DNA from: Photorhabdus namnaonensis
GTDB taxonomy: Bacteria > Pseudomonadota > Gammaproteobacteria > Enterobacterales > Enterobacteriaceae
NCBI RefSeq assembly: GCF_001684335.1
Contig: NZ_LOIC01000083.1
Coordinates: forward strand, 105,326 to 164,738
Length of the DNA stretch: 59,413 bases
Reading direction: 5' to 3'
Of the stretch, positions 35,301 through 43,766 are shown piece after piece. Position 1 is the stretch's first letter, and every line of letters begins with the position of its first letter. The notes beneath the pieces were generated by a model, which saw nothing but the letters and a program-made list of their open reading frames with translations, did no database searches and was not told the origin of the DNA. The translations under genes and the position numbers were made by a program.

Positions 35301-36806
35301 GATTCGATAAAAGCTATCCAATTGGTCACATTGCTCCAGAAAAAAGGCATTAGCGTAGTCGCGAAGGAAGTGCTCCAGTTACCAACGCCAAAATTATTGT
35401 GTCGCCATATTGACAGTCGGGCGACATTTATAGAGCAAGAAGAAGCTGTCAAGATATCGACTTTCTCGCCCACGCCAATTATGAAATGGTTTAGCGGCCT
35501 GTTGTTAGGAAAGAAAGAGATATACCACCAAATGCTCTCTTTATCTTTCCCATCATGTTTAGCTCAAACCGAATTGGATAAGATCTTGGATGCGCTGGTA
35601 GCATTTCATCCGATCCTGAATAGCTATGTAAAAGATAAACACTTTACTTTACAAGTACGGGAGGAGATGAGGCATGTTAAAACACGCAGAGTGAATGTGA
35701 CGGGGGTTGAGCAACGGGAATATGTGGCGAGAACGTATCTGGAGGCGTCAAGCTGGCCTGAATCTGAGTTATTTCAGGCGATTATCCTTGATGATGGTAA
35801 CGAGACCGAATTACTGCTAATTGCCCATCATTTGATTATTGATGGTGTGTCTTGGCATATTTTGATAACAGACTTAAATACACTGGTTGAGCAGCATTTA
35901 AATCATCAGCCGCTCAAATTACGCCAACAAAATAACAATTACGCCAGATGGATTGATTTTACTGAACATTATGCAAAAACAGTCAGCGAGGATGAGATCA
36001 ATTTTTGGCAACAGCAAATCAGTGGCGCTTCTTTATTTACGTATCAAGACTTATATAATCGTAAATTAACGGTGGGTTTGCTAACCAGTGAAATAGCCGG
36101 TGTTAACTTTGACAGATTTACTAAATTATGTGGAATATTGAAACTCAAGCCCAATGAATTATTTTTCTCACTGTTTACCTATTCATTATTTAAAACTTTC
36201 AATAAGAATAATTTTACCGTTGAGCTTGAGGGTATCGGAAGAAGTTCACAACAGAGTGAAGTGGATTTAAGTCATAATATCGGTTGGTTCACGTCAATCT
36301 ATCCACTCATATGCCACTGTGAAGATAATATATCTTCCCATGTAAAAAAGACAAAAATAGCCATGCGTCGGGTTAATGATAATGGTATGGCCTATCAATC
36401 CATTCGCCATTGCTCGACAGAAAAGCACTTAGGCCATATTCTCAACGTACCGAAGTTCAATTATTTAGGTGATTTTTCCGGATCGGTTCATCAGGGGGCT
36501 GTGAACATCAAGTCAATCTACCCTCATGCGATTTCCAGTGTGGATAATATCTATACGGAGGCTTTTGATTTCAATATTTATTGGGAGCAAGGGTGTAAAG
36601 TGAGTGTGAGTTACATTGAGCAGTTGATAGATATTCCTAAAATTGAAAATATCATTAATATCATGGAGAGTAAGCTCAAGGAACTTATCGATTTAAATAA
36701 TTATGATTTCAAGGACTTTTATATACCCAGTGATTTTCCTACCATTTCATTATCAAGTACTGAACTTGAACAACTGATCTCTGAATTATCTCTGCTTTCA
36801 ATTTAA
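32334..36806 (+). CDS. NRPS loading module C-A(Asn)-T-E, installs acyl-D-Asn
   Basis: The 1490-aa NRPS contains a C domain with HHLVCDG (136-142), an A domain, a T domain (S991 in SGGDSIKA) and an epimerisation domain (HHLIIDGVSW 1165-1174, plus the IGWFTSIYP and NYLGDFSG motifs). Reading the specificity residues gives D647 L648 T651 K687 I711 G713 E738 V746 G747, i.e. DLTKIGEVG(K), an asparagine code. C-A(Asn)-T-E at the start of a line is the ClbN/XcnA arrangement: the C domain adds a fatty acyl group and E makes D-Asn, the substrate of the neighbouring peptidase. It follows the peptidase gene by 60 bp and precedes a PKS by 17 bp. Confidence 0.93.
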   Translation: MSISHKSYEMTGIQKGVWVTELKHQGTSMFNIGGTCSVETELDFTRLTNAIQRVIKETQSLNFTLNDEIPPKLILDSRVENNIDFIDFRNRESPQREFEQWREECMSRKMDLGTCLYYFCLYKESDSKCGFLIKIHHLVCDGVTMQNIIARVCECYNNPLNDIVHCEFSDDQSYFLALEEKYSSSRQYDKDKLFWRDFLAGKGENSNFILGNRTLSTKAIRKIYDIPRQVSKRIKHVCATLGCTENVFYYAVIALLLSRLSGSQQVSFGVPLHGRKKTNLVRNSMTVSTVPTQIAVDEYTDFSSLINSALENNNRIYRHQKYDYTELVKETRAGASVNDLFDVSYNYANTKYELVLGEYPLIVEDIFPGEQQYSIQFLFKELLNEGTTKIYCDYKVEEYTPPQIDAVINLLIEILDEVSVDPHRQLLMVAPLREDNLKLIETGANNAEPTAATVISLFEQSVESNKDRLAIIEENRSLTFQELRILVNTISINLLNRGVSGGSRVAILLPKSAEQIATLLAIMTVGATYIPLEKDLPKERIKYILADSECALVITNPDWASLLPAGVAYCDSAALSETLPQDDLLPLLARCEPTSEAYLIYTSGSTGLPKGTIIRQPELVNYCRWAAQVYYPEKSDVAAYYTPLTFDLTVTSLFPALISGSAIKVYTETSNFILSDIIHDGVATVVKCTPSHLRAIQHEIIGPHCTIKRFIVGGENLKVSVANHTYLQFGGKADIFNEYGPTETVVGCMIHQFDPAKDSDVSVPIGEPIDNTQIYIVDSYGRHCIPYMKGEMVIAGNGVSAGYWNRSELTQNRFITDRFYPRQRAYLSGDLAYRNEYGQVTYLGRIDKQVKIRGHRIEIEEIETKLLEHKDVQDVAILIDEANSDASILKAFVVLSEGSAVSGEELKQYLSSHLLHYMVPQLIKCIREIPLTFNGKVDSAKLLELEDDKIGTNDNEKMSALEISVLEEFRRVLGCTELSIHSDFYQSGGDSIKAIQLVTLLQKKGISVVAKEVLQLPTPKLLCRHIDSRATFIEQEEAVKISTFSPTPIMKWFSGLLLGKKEIYHQMLSLSFPSCLAQTELDKILDALVAFHPILNSYVKDKHFTLQVREEMRHVKTRRVNVTGVEQREYVARTYLEASSWPESELFQAIILDDGNETELLLIAHHLIIDGVSWHILITDLNTLVEQHLNHQPLKLRQQNNNYARWIDFTEHYAKTVSEDEINFWQQQISGASLFTYQDLYNRKLTVGLLTSEIAGVNFDRFTKLCGILKLKPNELFFSLFTYSLFKTFNKNNFTVELEGIGRSSQQSEVDLSHNIGWFTSIYPLICHCEDNISSHVKKTKIAMRRVNDNGMAYQSIRHCSTEKHLGHILNVPKFNYLGDFSGSVHQGAVNIKSIYPHAISSVDNIYTEAFDFNIYWEQGCKVSVSYIEQLIDIPKIENIINIMESKLKELIDLNNYDFKDFYIPSDFPTISLSSTELEQLISELSLLSI

Positions 36807-36823
36807 ATTTGGGTTATTAACTT

Positions 36824-39800
36824 ATGACAGATTCATTTGATATTGCCATCGTTGGCATGGCATGCCGATTTCCAGATGCTAAAAACCCAGAGGAGTTTTG
36901 GCAAAATTTAATATCAGGAAAAGAAAGCATTAAAAGATTCACGCAAGATGAACTCCTTGCTAATGGATATAAAGCAGAAGATATCAATAATCCCAACTTT
37001 GTAGCGGCTAAAGCGACGCTTGCAGATTATAAATCCTTTGATAATCATCTTTTCGGATATTTAAAAGACGAAGTTGATAAGATGGACCCGCAGTGTCGAT
37101 TATTACACGAATGCTGTTGGCACGCATTGGAGGACGCTGCTTATATAGGCCAAAATAGTGATGAAAGAATAGGTCTATTTGCCGGGGCGGCTTCAAACAT
37201 TCCTTGGATATCGAGTTTATTAAAGAGCAAGCTCACTCCCTCTGAAACATTCGATGTGGTGAATTGGAATTTACCTGAGTCCATCATTACAAGAACCGGA
37301 TATCGCCTGGGGTTGAATGGACCGGTAGTGGCTATCCACACCGCTTGTTCAACGTCGCTGGTTGCTATTCATACGGCGTGTCAGTCAATTTTGAGTGGAG
37401 ATTGTGACTTAGCTTTGGCTGGCGGGGTTTCTTTAACGCTGCCTCAAGAGTCCGGCTACCTTTATCAGCAAGGCATGGTGCGTTCAGCGGATGGTCACTG
37501 CCGACCTTTCGACATTAACTCCAATGGGACTGTTGGCGGCAGTGGGGTCGGCATTTTGTTGCTTAAGCCTTTGGATAGAGCCATCGAAGATAATGACTAT
37601 GTTCATGCGGTGATCAAAGGCTCCGCGATAAACAATGATGGTCAGCGCAAGGTTGGATTTACCGCTCCGAGTGTTCAAGGACAGGCGGAAGTGATAGCCA
37701 GCGCTCAAATGTTGGCTGGTGTTGAACCGGAGGAGATTAGCTATATCGAGTGTCATGGTACGGCTACTGAGATAGGTGATCCGATTGAGGTATCGGCGCT
37801 GTCTAAAGTGTTCGGCGACTCGAATCATCTATGCATGCTTGGTGCGGTGAAAAGTAATATCGGGCATCTGGATGAGGCGGCTGGTGTTGCCGGTGTCATA
37901 AAGACGGTGATGTCTTTAAAAAATAAGCAACTCGCGCCAACCCTTCACTATAAGGCGCCTAACGACAAGCTACATATCGAAGAAACGCCGTTCAAAGTTG
38001 TAGATAGACCAATGGAGTGGGCAGTTTCAGGAAATAAGAAACGTATTGCCGGCGTCAGTTCATTTGGTATTGGCGGGACAAATGCCCATATCATTTTAGC
38101 GGAAGCAGATGAATCGACCGTTCTGAAAACAGAAGCCGAGATATTACCGAATGTGTTCTTGCTTTCTGGTGAAACGCCTGAATCACTCACCAATAATCAA
38201 CATAATTTAGCTGACTTGCTCCAGACTAAGCAGGACATCAGGTTATCTGACGTTGCATATGTATTGCAGGAGGGGCGAGTACATCATAAATATCGAAAAT
38301 CAATGGTTGCTTCCTCATGCGACGATTTGATTAAAGCCCTGCGAAAACCCAGTTCCCAACCGACAAAAGCTTCTGGGACAGAGCATCAAATTGTGTTTCT
38401 GCTGCCCGGTCAGGGAGCGCAATATACCAATATGGCGCGTGCCTTGTATGACACTCATACAGAATTCCGGGATATTGTTGACCATTGCCTTGCGATAGCG
38501 TCTCACCATTTAGGTGAATCTCTGAAAGAGAGATGGTTTACCGATAGTGTTGCAAATGAATTACAGAAAACGAAGTATGCTCAACCGGCCATTTTTATTG
38601 TTGAATATGCGCTCGCTCGTTGCTTGATGGAACTTGGCGTTCAACCCTCAAGCTTACTCGGTTACAGCTTTGGTGAATTGGTCGCCGCGACGATTGCGGA
38701 GGTGTTTTCCTTGGAAGATGCCATTAATTTTGTGATTGCTCGTGGCAAACTCATGCAAGATTTGCCGACGGGGGCGATGTTGAGTATCCCGTTGCCTGTC
38801 GCAGAGGTTAACGCCATATGCCCTGCCGGGATAGTTGTGGCGATTGACAATAAAGACTCATGTGTCGTATCGGGATCGGAAGCAAACATCGAAGAATTTG
38901 CAGCGATACTCAAGAAAAAACGTATTCTGACCACCCCAATCAAGTCTAAACATGCGGCGCACTCGCCGGCGATGAAACAAATTAATGGCGCACTCCAGGC
39001 TGTGATAGCTCAATTTAATCTCAGTGCGCCAAAGATCCCGCTCATTTCTTCCGTGACGGGACTGCCGTTAACCGCCTCGCAGGCAATGTCAGCGGAATAT
39101 TGGGCAGAACAGGCTGAACGCACGGTCTGCTTCGTCAAGGGATTTGAGCACCTGATTGAAAAACACAAAGCCTCTATTTTTATTGAAGTGGGTGTTGGCC
39201 GCGATCTGATCAATCTCACACGGCGATATCTCTCTCAAGATGATTCTAAAGAGGATCGTTCTAATGTACTGATCCAGTTACTTCCAGAAGAGATCAAAGC
39301 GCCAGAACTGCCTTATTCATATTGGGGGGCGTTAGGTAAACTGTGGCAACAAGGCATTCAGATTGACTGGCATAAGGTACGATTTACCGATAATTGCAGG
39401 CGTATCCCATTGCCCGGATATGCCTTCGATAGAAGCGTTTTTTGGCCCAGGGAAGCAAATTTCCTGAATATTTTCTCTAACGCGCCAAGCGCAATAGAAG
39501 CAGAGAAAAAAGTTGAAAGGAAAGGGCGGATGTCTGACTGGTTTTATCAACATGGCTGGAAACAACAGCCGTTGAGCACATCAAATGCGCTATCAAGTGA
39601 TGAAACAACGCTCTTGCTACGACTCGGACAGCGATCGGCGCCAACATACTGTATGGAGAGTAGCTTACAACGTTACTACAAGAAATTAATAAAGATTCAT
39701 GTGGGCAACGAGAAGGTGTTTGATCTGGATGGCGAAAACCAAATTAGACTCGATAACCAAGAAGACTTTACTCAATTCTTTAAGTTGCTCGAACAGAGTC

Positions 39801-42625
39801 ATGTTTCTGTATCGAACATTGTTATTGATTGCATTGACTCAGCGCTGGCTGTCGATGAATTGCTGTCACAAATTCTTCATCTCTTAAAGTCATATCGTGC
39901 GCAAACAACCAACAGTACTCTTAAAAATATCACTTTGCTGGTGAAATATGCCGTCGTGGTATGCAATGAAAAGAGCATTGATCCGTCATCAGCGGCGGTT
40001 ATGGCAATCAGCACCGTGATCCGGCAAGAGTTTCCAGATTTGTCTTGTCGTGCGATAGATGTTGGCAATATGGCAACAGATTGCGGGGCGACCAAGTTAC
40101 TTGCTGAAATTGCCTATGGTGGAAGTGAGACCGTTGCGTATCGCAATAACAGAAGGTGGTGTGAGGATTTCGTTCCTTATTTGCCTTTAGCCGATCGAAA
40201 TCACGCCAGTCTGAAAAAGGAAGGGACTTATTTATTGATTGGTGGCGCGGGCTTTATTGGTAAAACGTTTTCAAATTACCTCGCTAAAGAATATCAAGCT
40301 AATTTAATTATTACGTCGCGCTCTAGTGCTTATTTGGATAATTCTTGGCAACAAATAGATAAACAGGCTTCTTCGTTGCAGCTTATCCAAGCTGATGCGA
40401 AAGAGTTGGATGCCATGTCTGAGCTTGTTCAAAACGTTATTAAACATCATGGCAAGATAGATGGCGTATTTTATCTGGCGGGAATTACAGGAGAGGCGTC
40501 GCTAAGATCTATTATTGAAACTGATAAGGCTTATATTCAGGCGCATCTTGAAGCTAAACAAAAAGGCATTGAAGTCTTAGAGCAAGCGTTAGCGGAAATT
40601 GATTATGATTTCTGTGTTGTTATTTCATCACTTGCCCCAATCTTGGGGGGACTTGGTTTCTATGCTTACGCTGCCGCGAGTGCTTATTTAGATGCGTTTG
40701 TCATTCAGCACAACCAATATAACCAGAATAATTGGACATTGATCAATTGGGATGGTTGGGAGGTCGCGGTAAAGAGTGACATTAATGAAAAAATTGGCAC
40801 CAGTTTGTCACACTTATTGGTAACGAAAGAAGAAGGTATTTTACTACTGGCTGATGTACTCAATTATCAAGAAAAAGACGCTTTAATTATCTCGACCGCT
40901 GACATTAATGCCCGCATTGCACAATGGTCTAAACCAAGCCAACTTGAAGAACAAGGGCAGGATAATAACAATAAAGAGTATTCAGGCAGGCCAGATCTTG
41001 AATGTGACTTTGTTACCGCTGGTAACGAAATTGAAACTCAGTTGATTGGAATATGGGAAGCGTTTTTACGTATCAAGCCGCTAGGCATAGAAGATGATTT
41101 CTTCGATTTAGGCGGCAACTCTCTTAAAGCGATCACTTTACTATCGCAGATACACAAGAGCTGTAATATTGATGTGCCATTGACCTATTTCTTCAAACAT
41201 CCAACGGTCAAAGAAATTGCCGAATTTGCCGGAAATCAATCCGAAACATCGGGATATCAGGCGATTCAACCTGTTGCTGAACAGGATTCATATCCATTAT
41301 CTCCCGGTCAGAGACGTATCTATTTGCAACAAATGTTTGATAAAGGATCTGTTGCTTATAATGAAACCGCGGTTTTTAATATTGTCGGCCACTTGGATAT
41401 AGTAAAATTCAGTGAAACGCTACAGAAGTTAATCCAACGACATGAATCTCTTAGAACTTCGATAATATTAGTTAATGGCGAGCCGAGACAAAAGTGTCAT
41501 AAAGAACCCACTGTTGAACTCAAGCATATTAAATTCAATACAGCAGGATTAAATCCGCTGCAAGTTAAAGAGCAGATAAAGCAGTTAATAAAACCATTCA
41601 ACTTACATAAAGATGCGTTAATTAGGCCAATTCTTATTGAATTAAAACAATATGAATATCTATTTTTCTTGGATATTCACCACATTATATCTGACGGTTT
41701 GTCTCAGGATATTTTTGTGAGAGATTTTCTGGATATCTATCAGGGGGTGGAATTAGCTCCTCTTAATATACAGTATAAAGATTACACTATTTGGCAAAGT
41801 GAAATGGCAAATAATTGTAGAGTATTAGCGCAAAAAGACTTTTGGTTAGAAAAGCTGAAAAACATACCAGAAATTAAACTCCCTTGTGATTTTGACAGGG
41901 AGCATATCACTGATGATTGTGGGGAGAGGCTTTACTTTTATTTAGAAAATGAAACTACAGAACGACTAATTAATATGTTCAGTAGAGATGGTGCGACCAA
42001 TTTCATGATCTTCATATCTACCTACTATTTGCTATTAGCTGATTTAACAAAGCAGACGAAATTCTGTATTGGAACGCCAATATTGGGTAGGCCACAAAGT
42101 GAGTTGCAAGATGTCATAGGTATGTTTGTCAACCTTCTGCCAATTCCATTTAATTTTGATGAAACGATGACGTTTAGAGATTTAGTTAACTCTGTTGCTG
42201 ATGTTGTTGTCTCATCATTTGATAATGCTAATATTCAATTTGAAGAAATCGTTAAAGCAATAAATATAAAACCTAAGAAAAATAGAATGCCGATATTCGA
42301 TACCGTATTTTCATATATGAATATTGGCATGGCTGATTTTGAAATGCCTAATTTGAAGTTAAGCCGATATGACATAGAACAAGAAAGTTCCAGATTTGAT
42401 CTGGCGTTCTTTGTGAAAGAAGTCGGTGGTGGATACGAGTTTAGCTTTGAGTATAAGAGTGCGTTATTTACCAGTGAAAAGATTAAGTTTTTCATAGAGC
42501 GATATATTGATTTGGTCAATGATCTCTTAAATCAGCCGGATATTCCTGTTTCTGAATACGTTAAACATGCAGAAGTGAATTTGGATATTCCTAAAGATGA
42601 GACTCTTTTAGAATTTAACTTTTAG
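36824..42625 (+). CDS. Hybrid PKS-NRPS: KS-AT-KR-ACP-C
   Basis: The 1933-aa protein has a KS (C175 in TACSTS; ECHGTAT; NIGHLDE), an AT with an unusual active site (G613-Y614-S615-F-G instead of GHSxG, and HAAH 710-713), a KR (GGAGFIG 1140-1146, S1269, Y1282, Ser at 1286), an ACP (S1433 in GGNSLKA) and a terminal condensation domain (HHIISDG 1619-1625). It should extend the D-Asn chain by one reduced ketide and then condense it with an amino acid held by a separate NRPS protein. The odd AT motifs make it a candidate for the non-malonyl (hydroxymalonyl-ACP) extender. This is inference. Confidence 0.92.
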   Translation: MTDSFDIAIVGMACRFPDAKNPEEFWQNLISGKESIKRFTQDELLANGYKAEDINNPNFVAAKATLADYKSFDNHLFGYLKDEVDKMDPQCRLLHECCWHALEDAAYIGQNSDERIGLFAGAASNIPWISSLLKSKLTPSETFDVVNWNLPESIITRTGYRLGLNGPVVAIHTACSTSLVAIHTACQSILSGDCDLALAGGVSLTLPQESGYLYQQGMVRSADGHCRPFDINSNGTVGGSGVGILLLKPLDRAIEDNDYVHAVIKGSAINNDGQRKVGFTAPSVQGQAEVIASAQMLAGVEPEEISYIECHGTATEIGDPIEVSALSKVFGDSNHLCMLGAVKSNIGHLDEAAGVAGVIKTVMSLKNKQLAPTLHYKAPNDKLHIEETPFKVVDRPMEWAVSGNKKRIAGVSSFGIGGTNAHIILAEADESTVLKTEAEILPNVFLLSGETPESLTNNQHNLADLLQTKQDIRLSDVAYVLQEGRVHHKYRKSMVASSCDDLIKALRKPSSQPTKASGTEHQIVFLLPGQGAQYTNMARALYDTHTEFRDIVDHCLAIASHHLGESLKERWFTDSVANELQKTKYAQPAIFIVEYALARCLMELGVQPSSLLGYSFGELVAATIAEVFSLEDAINFVIARGKLMQDLPTGAMLSIPLPVAEVNAICPAGIVVAIDNKDSCVVSGSEANIEEFAAILKKKRILTTPIKSKHAAHSPAMKQINGALQAVIAQFNLSAPKIPLISSVTGLPLTASQAMSAEYWAEQAERTVCFVKGFEHLIEKHKASIFIEVGVGRDLINLTRRYLSQDDSKEDRSNVLIQLLPEEIKAPELPYSYWGALGKLWQQGIQIDWHKVRFTDNCRRIPLPGYAFDRSVFWPREANFLNIFSNAPSAIEAEKKVERKGRMSDWFYQHGWKQQPLSTSNALSSDETTLLLRLGQRSAPTYCMESSLQRYYKKLIKIHVGNEKVFDLDGENQIRLDNQEDFTQFFKLLEQSHVSVSNIVIDCIDSALAVDELLSQILHLLKSYRAQTTNSTLKNITLLVKYAVVVCNEKSIDPSSAAVMAISTVIRQEFPDLSCRAIDVGNMATDCGATKLLAEIAYGGSETVAYRNNRRWCEDFVPYLPLADRNHASLKKEGTYLLIGGAGFIGKTFSNYLAKEYQANLIITSRSSAYLDNSWQQIDKQASSLQLIQADAKELDAMSELVQNVIKHHGKIDGVFYLAGITGEASLRSIIETDKAYIQAHLEAKQKGIEVLEQALAEIDYDFCVVISSLAPILGGLGFYAYAAASAYLDAFVIQHNQYNQNNWTLINWDGWEVAVKSDINEKIGTSLSHLLVTKEEGILLLADVLNYQEKDALIISTADINARIAQWSKPSQLEEQGQDNNNKEYSGRPDLECDFVTAGNEIETQLIGIWEAFLRIKPLGIEDDFFDLGGNSLKAITLLSQIHKSCNIDVPLTYFFKHPTVKEIAEFAGNQSETSGYQAIQPVAEQDSYPLSPGQRRIYLQQMFDKGSVAYNETAVFNIVGHLDIVKFSETLQKLIQRHESLRTSIILVNGEPRQKCHKEPTVELKHIKFNTAGLNPLQVKEQIKQLIKPFNLHKDALIRPILIELKQYEYLFFLDIHHIISDGLSQDIFVRDFLDIYQGVELAPLNIQYKDYTIWQSEMANNCRVLAQKDFWLEKLKNIPEIKLPCDFDREHITDDCGERLYFYLENETTERLINMFSRDGATNFMIFISTYYLLLADLTKQTKFCIGTPILGRPQSELQDVIGMFVNLLPIPFNFDETMTFRDLVNSVADVVVSSFDNANIQFEEIVKAINIKPKKNRMPIFDTVFSYMNIGMADFEMPNLKLSRYDIEQESSRFDLAFFVKEVGGGYEFSFEYKSALFTSEKIKFFIERYIDLVNDLLNQPDIPVSEYVKHAEVNLDIPKDETLLEFNF

Positions 42626-42636
42626 TGGATTGATAT

Positions 42637-42659
42637 AATGGAGTGAAACCCGCTCCATT
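42637..42659 (+). terminator. Small hairpin with T-rich tail between PKS and thioesterase genes
   Basis: AATGGAG and CTCCATT form a 7-bp stem with a 9-nt loop, followed by TTTATT, 12 bp after the PKS stop. It resembles a weak intrinsic terminator that could attenuate the downstream genes. Confidence 0.45.
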
Positions 42660-42679
42660 TTATTGACGTTTTTAAAAAT

Positions 42680-43411
42680 ATGAAAAATATTATAGATATT
42701 AATAATAGTAAAAATGCTGATGTTCGGCTCTATTTGATTCACCATGCTGGTGGTTCGCACATGCTTTATCGACCTTGGTCACATTTATTGCCGGGCTGGA
42801 TAAAGTGTATCGCTCTTGAGTTACCGGGAAGAGGCATGGGTTTTGGTGAGCCGCTCCCGGAATCGATGGAGCAGGTTATCGAGTTATTTCTGAATCAACT
42901 TCAGACGGATAAGCCATTTGCTATTTTCGGCCATAGTATGGGTGGCCTTATCGCGTATGAATTAACGCTAAGGTTACAGAATTTAGGTCTATCCCCTGTT
43001 TGGTTAGGTATTTCAGCTTTCAAACCTCCGCACTTAAAAAATAAAGAGAATTTATCTCGTGCGTCATTCAATGATGATCAGTTAACCGAATATCTTGAGA
43101 AATTGGGCGGTTCGAAGGACTTTTGTGAAGACCGTGTGGTGATGAAAATGATGTTAGATATTGTGCGGAGTGATTTTAGAATAATAGAATCCTGGCGTAT
43201 GAGTGATGCGAAAATTAGTGATAAAACGGCAGTGCATAGTTTTTCCGGCCTGTATGACGTTGCGGTTACTCCTCAAATGATCTCTTCTTGGCAAGATTAT
43301 ATAAATGGTAAATTCCTTCATAGTACTTTTGAGGGGGACCATTTCTACCTTAATCGTTTTCTAACTAGTTTGATAAATAAAATAGCAAGCGATCTGAATT
43401 TCAATCGGTGA
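42680..43411 (+). CDS. Type II thioesterase
   Basis: The 243-aa alpha/beta hydrolase has the type II thioesterase features: an early HHAGGSHMLYRPW motif, LPGRGMGF, the nucleophile elbow GHSMGG with Ser86, and a late His in FEGDHFYL. Such enzymes remove misloaded or stalled acyl groups from carrier domains of PKS/NRPS lines. No integrated TE was found in this cluster, so this protein is the only thioesterase. Its stop overlaps the region of the next gene's start. Confidence 0.9.
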   Translation: MKNIIDINNSKNADVRLYLIHHAGGSHMLYRPWSHLLPGWIKCIALELPGRGMGFGEPLPESMEQVIELFLNQLQTDKPFAIFGHSMGGLIAYELTLRLQNLGLSPVWLGISAFKPPHLKNKENLSRASFNDDQLTEYLEKLGGSKDFCEDRVVMKMMLDIVRSDFRIIESWRMSDAKISDKTAVHSFSGLYDVAVTPQMISSWQDYINGKFLHSTFEGDHFYLNRFLTSLINKIASDLNFNR

Positions 43412-43416
43412 TTTAT

Positions 43417-43746
43417 ATGAAATATGTGATTATTTGGACATTGGTTTTTAGTGATAAATGGAATGCTTTAAATCGTTCTCAAAGAGAGCAATTACAGAAT
43501 GAATCGCTGCCTGAAATTCTGGTGAAGTACCATGATTTTATTAGTCTTAGAACCGTAGATTCGGAAGGGTTTTCTGCTGATTTTCAAGATATTGTTATTA
43601 TTGAGACGGAAAGCTTAGAACATTACTACTGTATGCTCCAGGATATGCGAAATACAACCGTAATATCAGATGGGTATTTGAAAATTTCCAATATATTAAT
43701 GGGCATAGAAAATGCCCATGAAATATATAAGTCAGATAAAATATAA
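43417..43746 (+). CDS. Small darcynin-like protein of unknown function
   Basis: The 109-aa protein starts MKYVIIWTLVFSDKWNALNRSQREQLQ and has alternating strands and helices (a likely ferredoxin-like fold). A strand-helix pair, DIVIIETESLEHYYCMLQDMRN, resembles darcynin/DUF small proteins in length and order. Its catalytic role is unknown. It lies between the thioesterase and an NRPS gene, with short spacing on both sides (5 and 20 bp), so it is very likely part of the biosynthetic operon. I prefer ATG at 43417; a GTG at 43408 overlaps the thioesterase stop. The darcynin link is tentative. Confidence 0.55.
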   Translation: MKYVIIWTLVFSDKWNALNRSQREQLQNESLPEILVKYHDFISLRTVDSEGFSADFQDIVIIETESLEHYYCMLQDMRNTTVISDGYLKISNILMGIENAHEIYKSDKI

Positions 43747-43766
43747 TGGAATGGACGGATTAGAAA

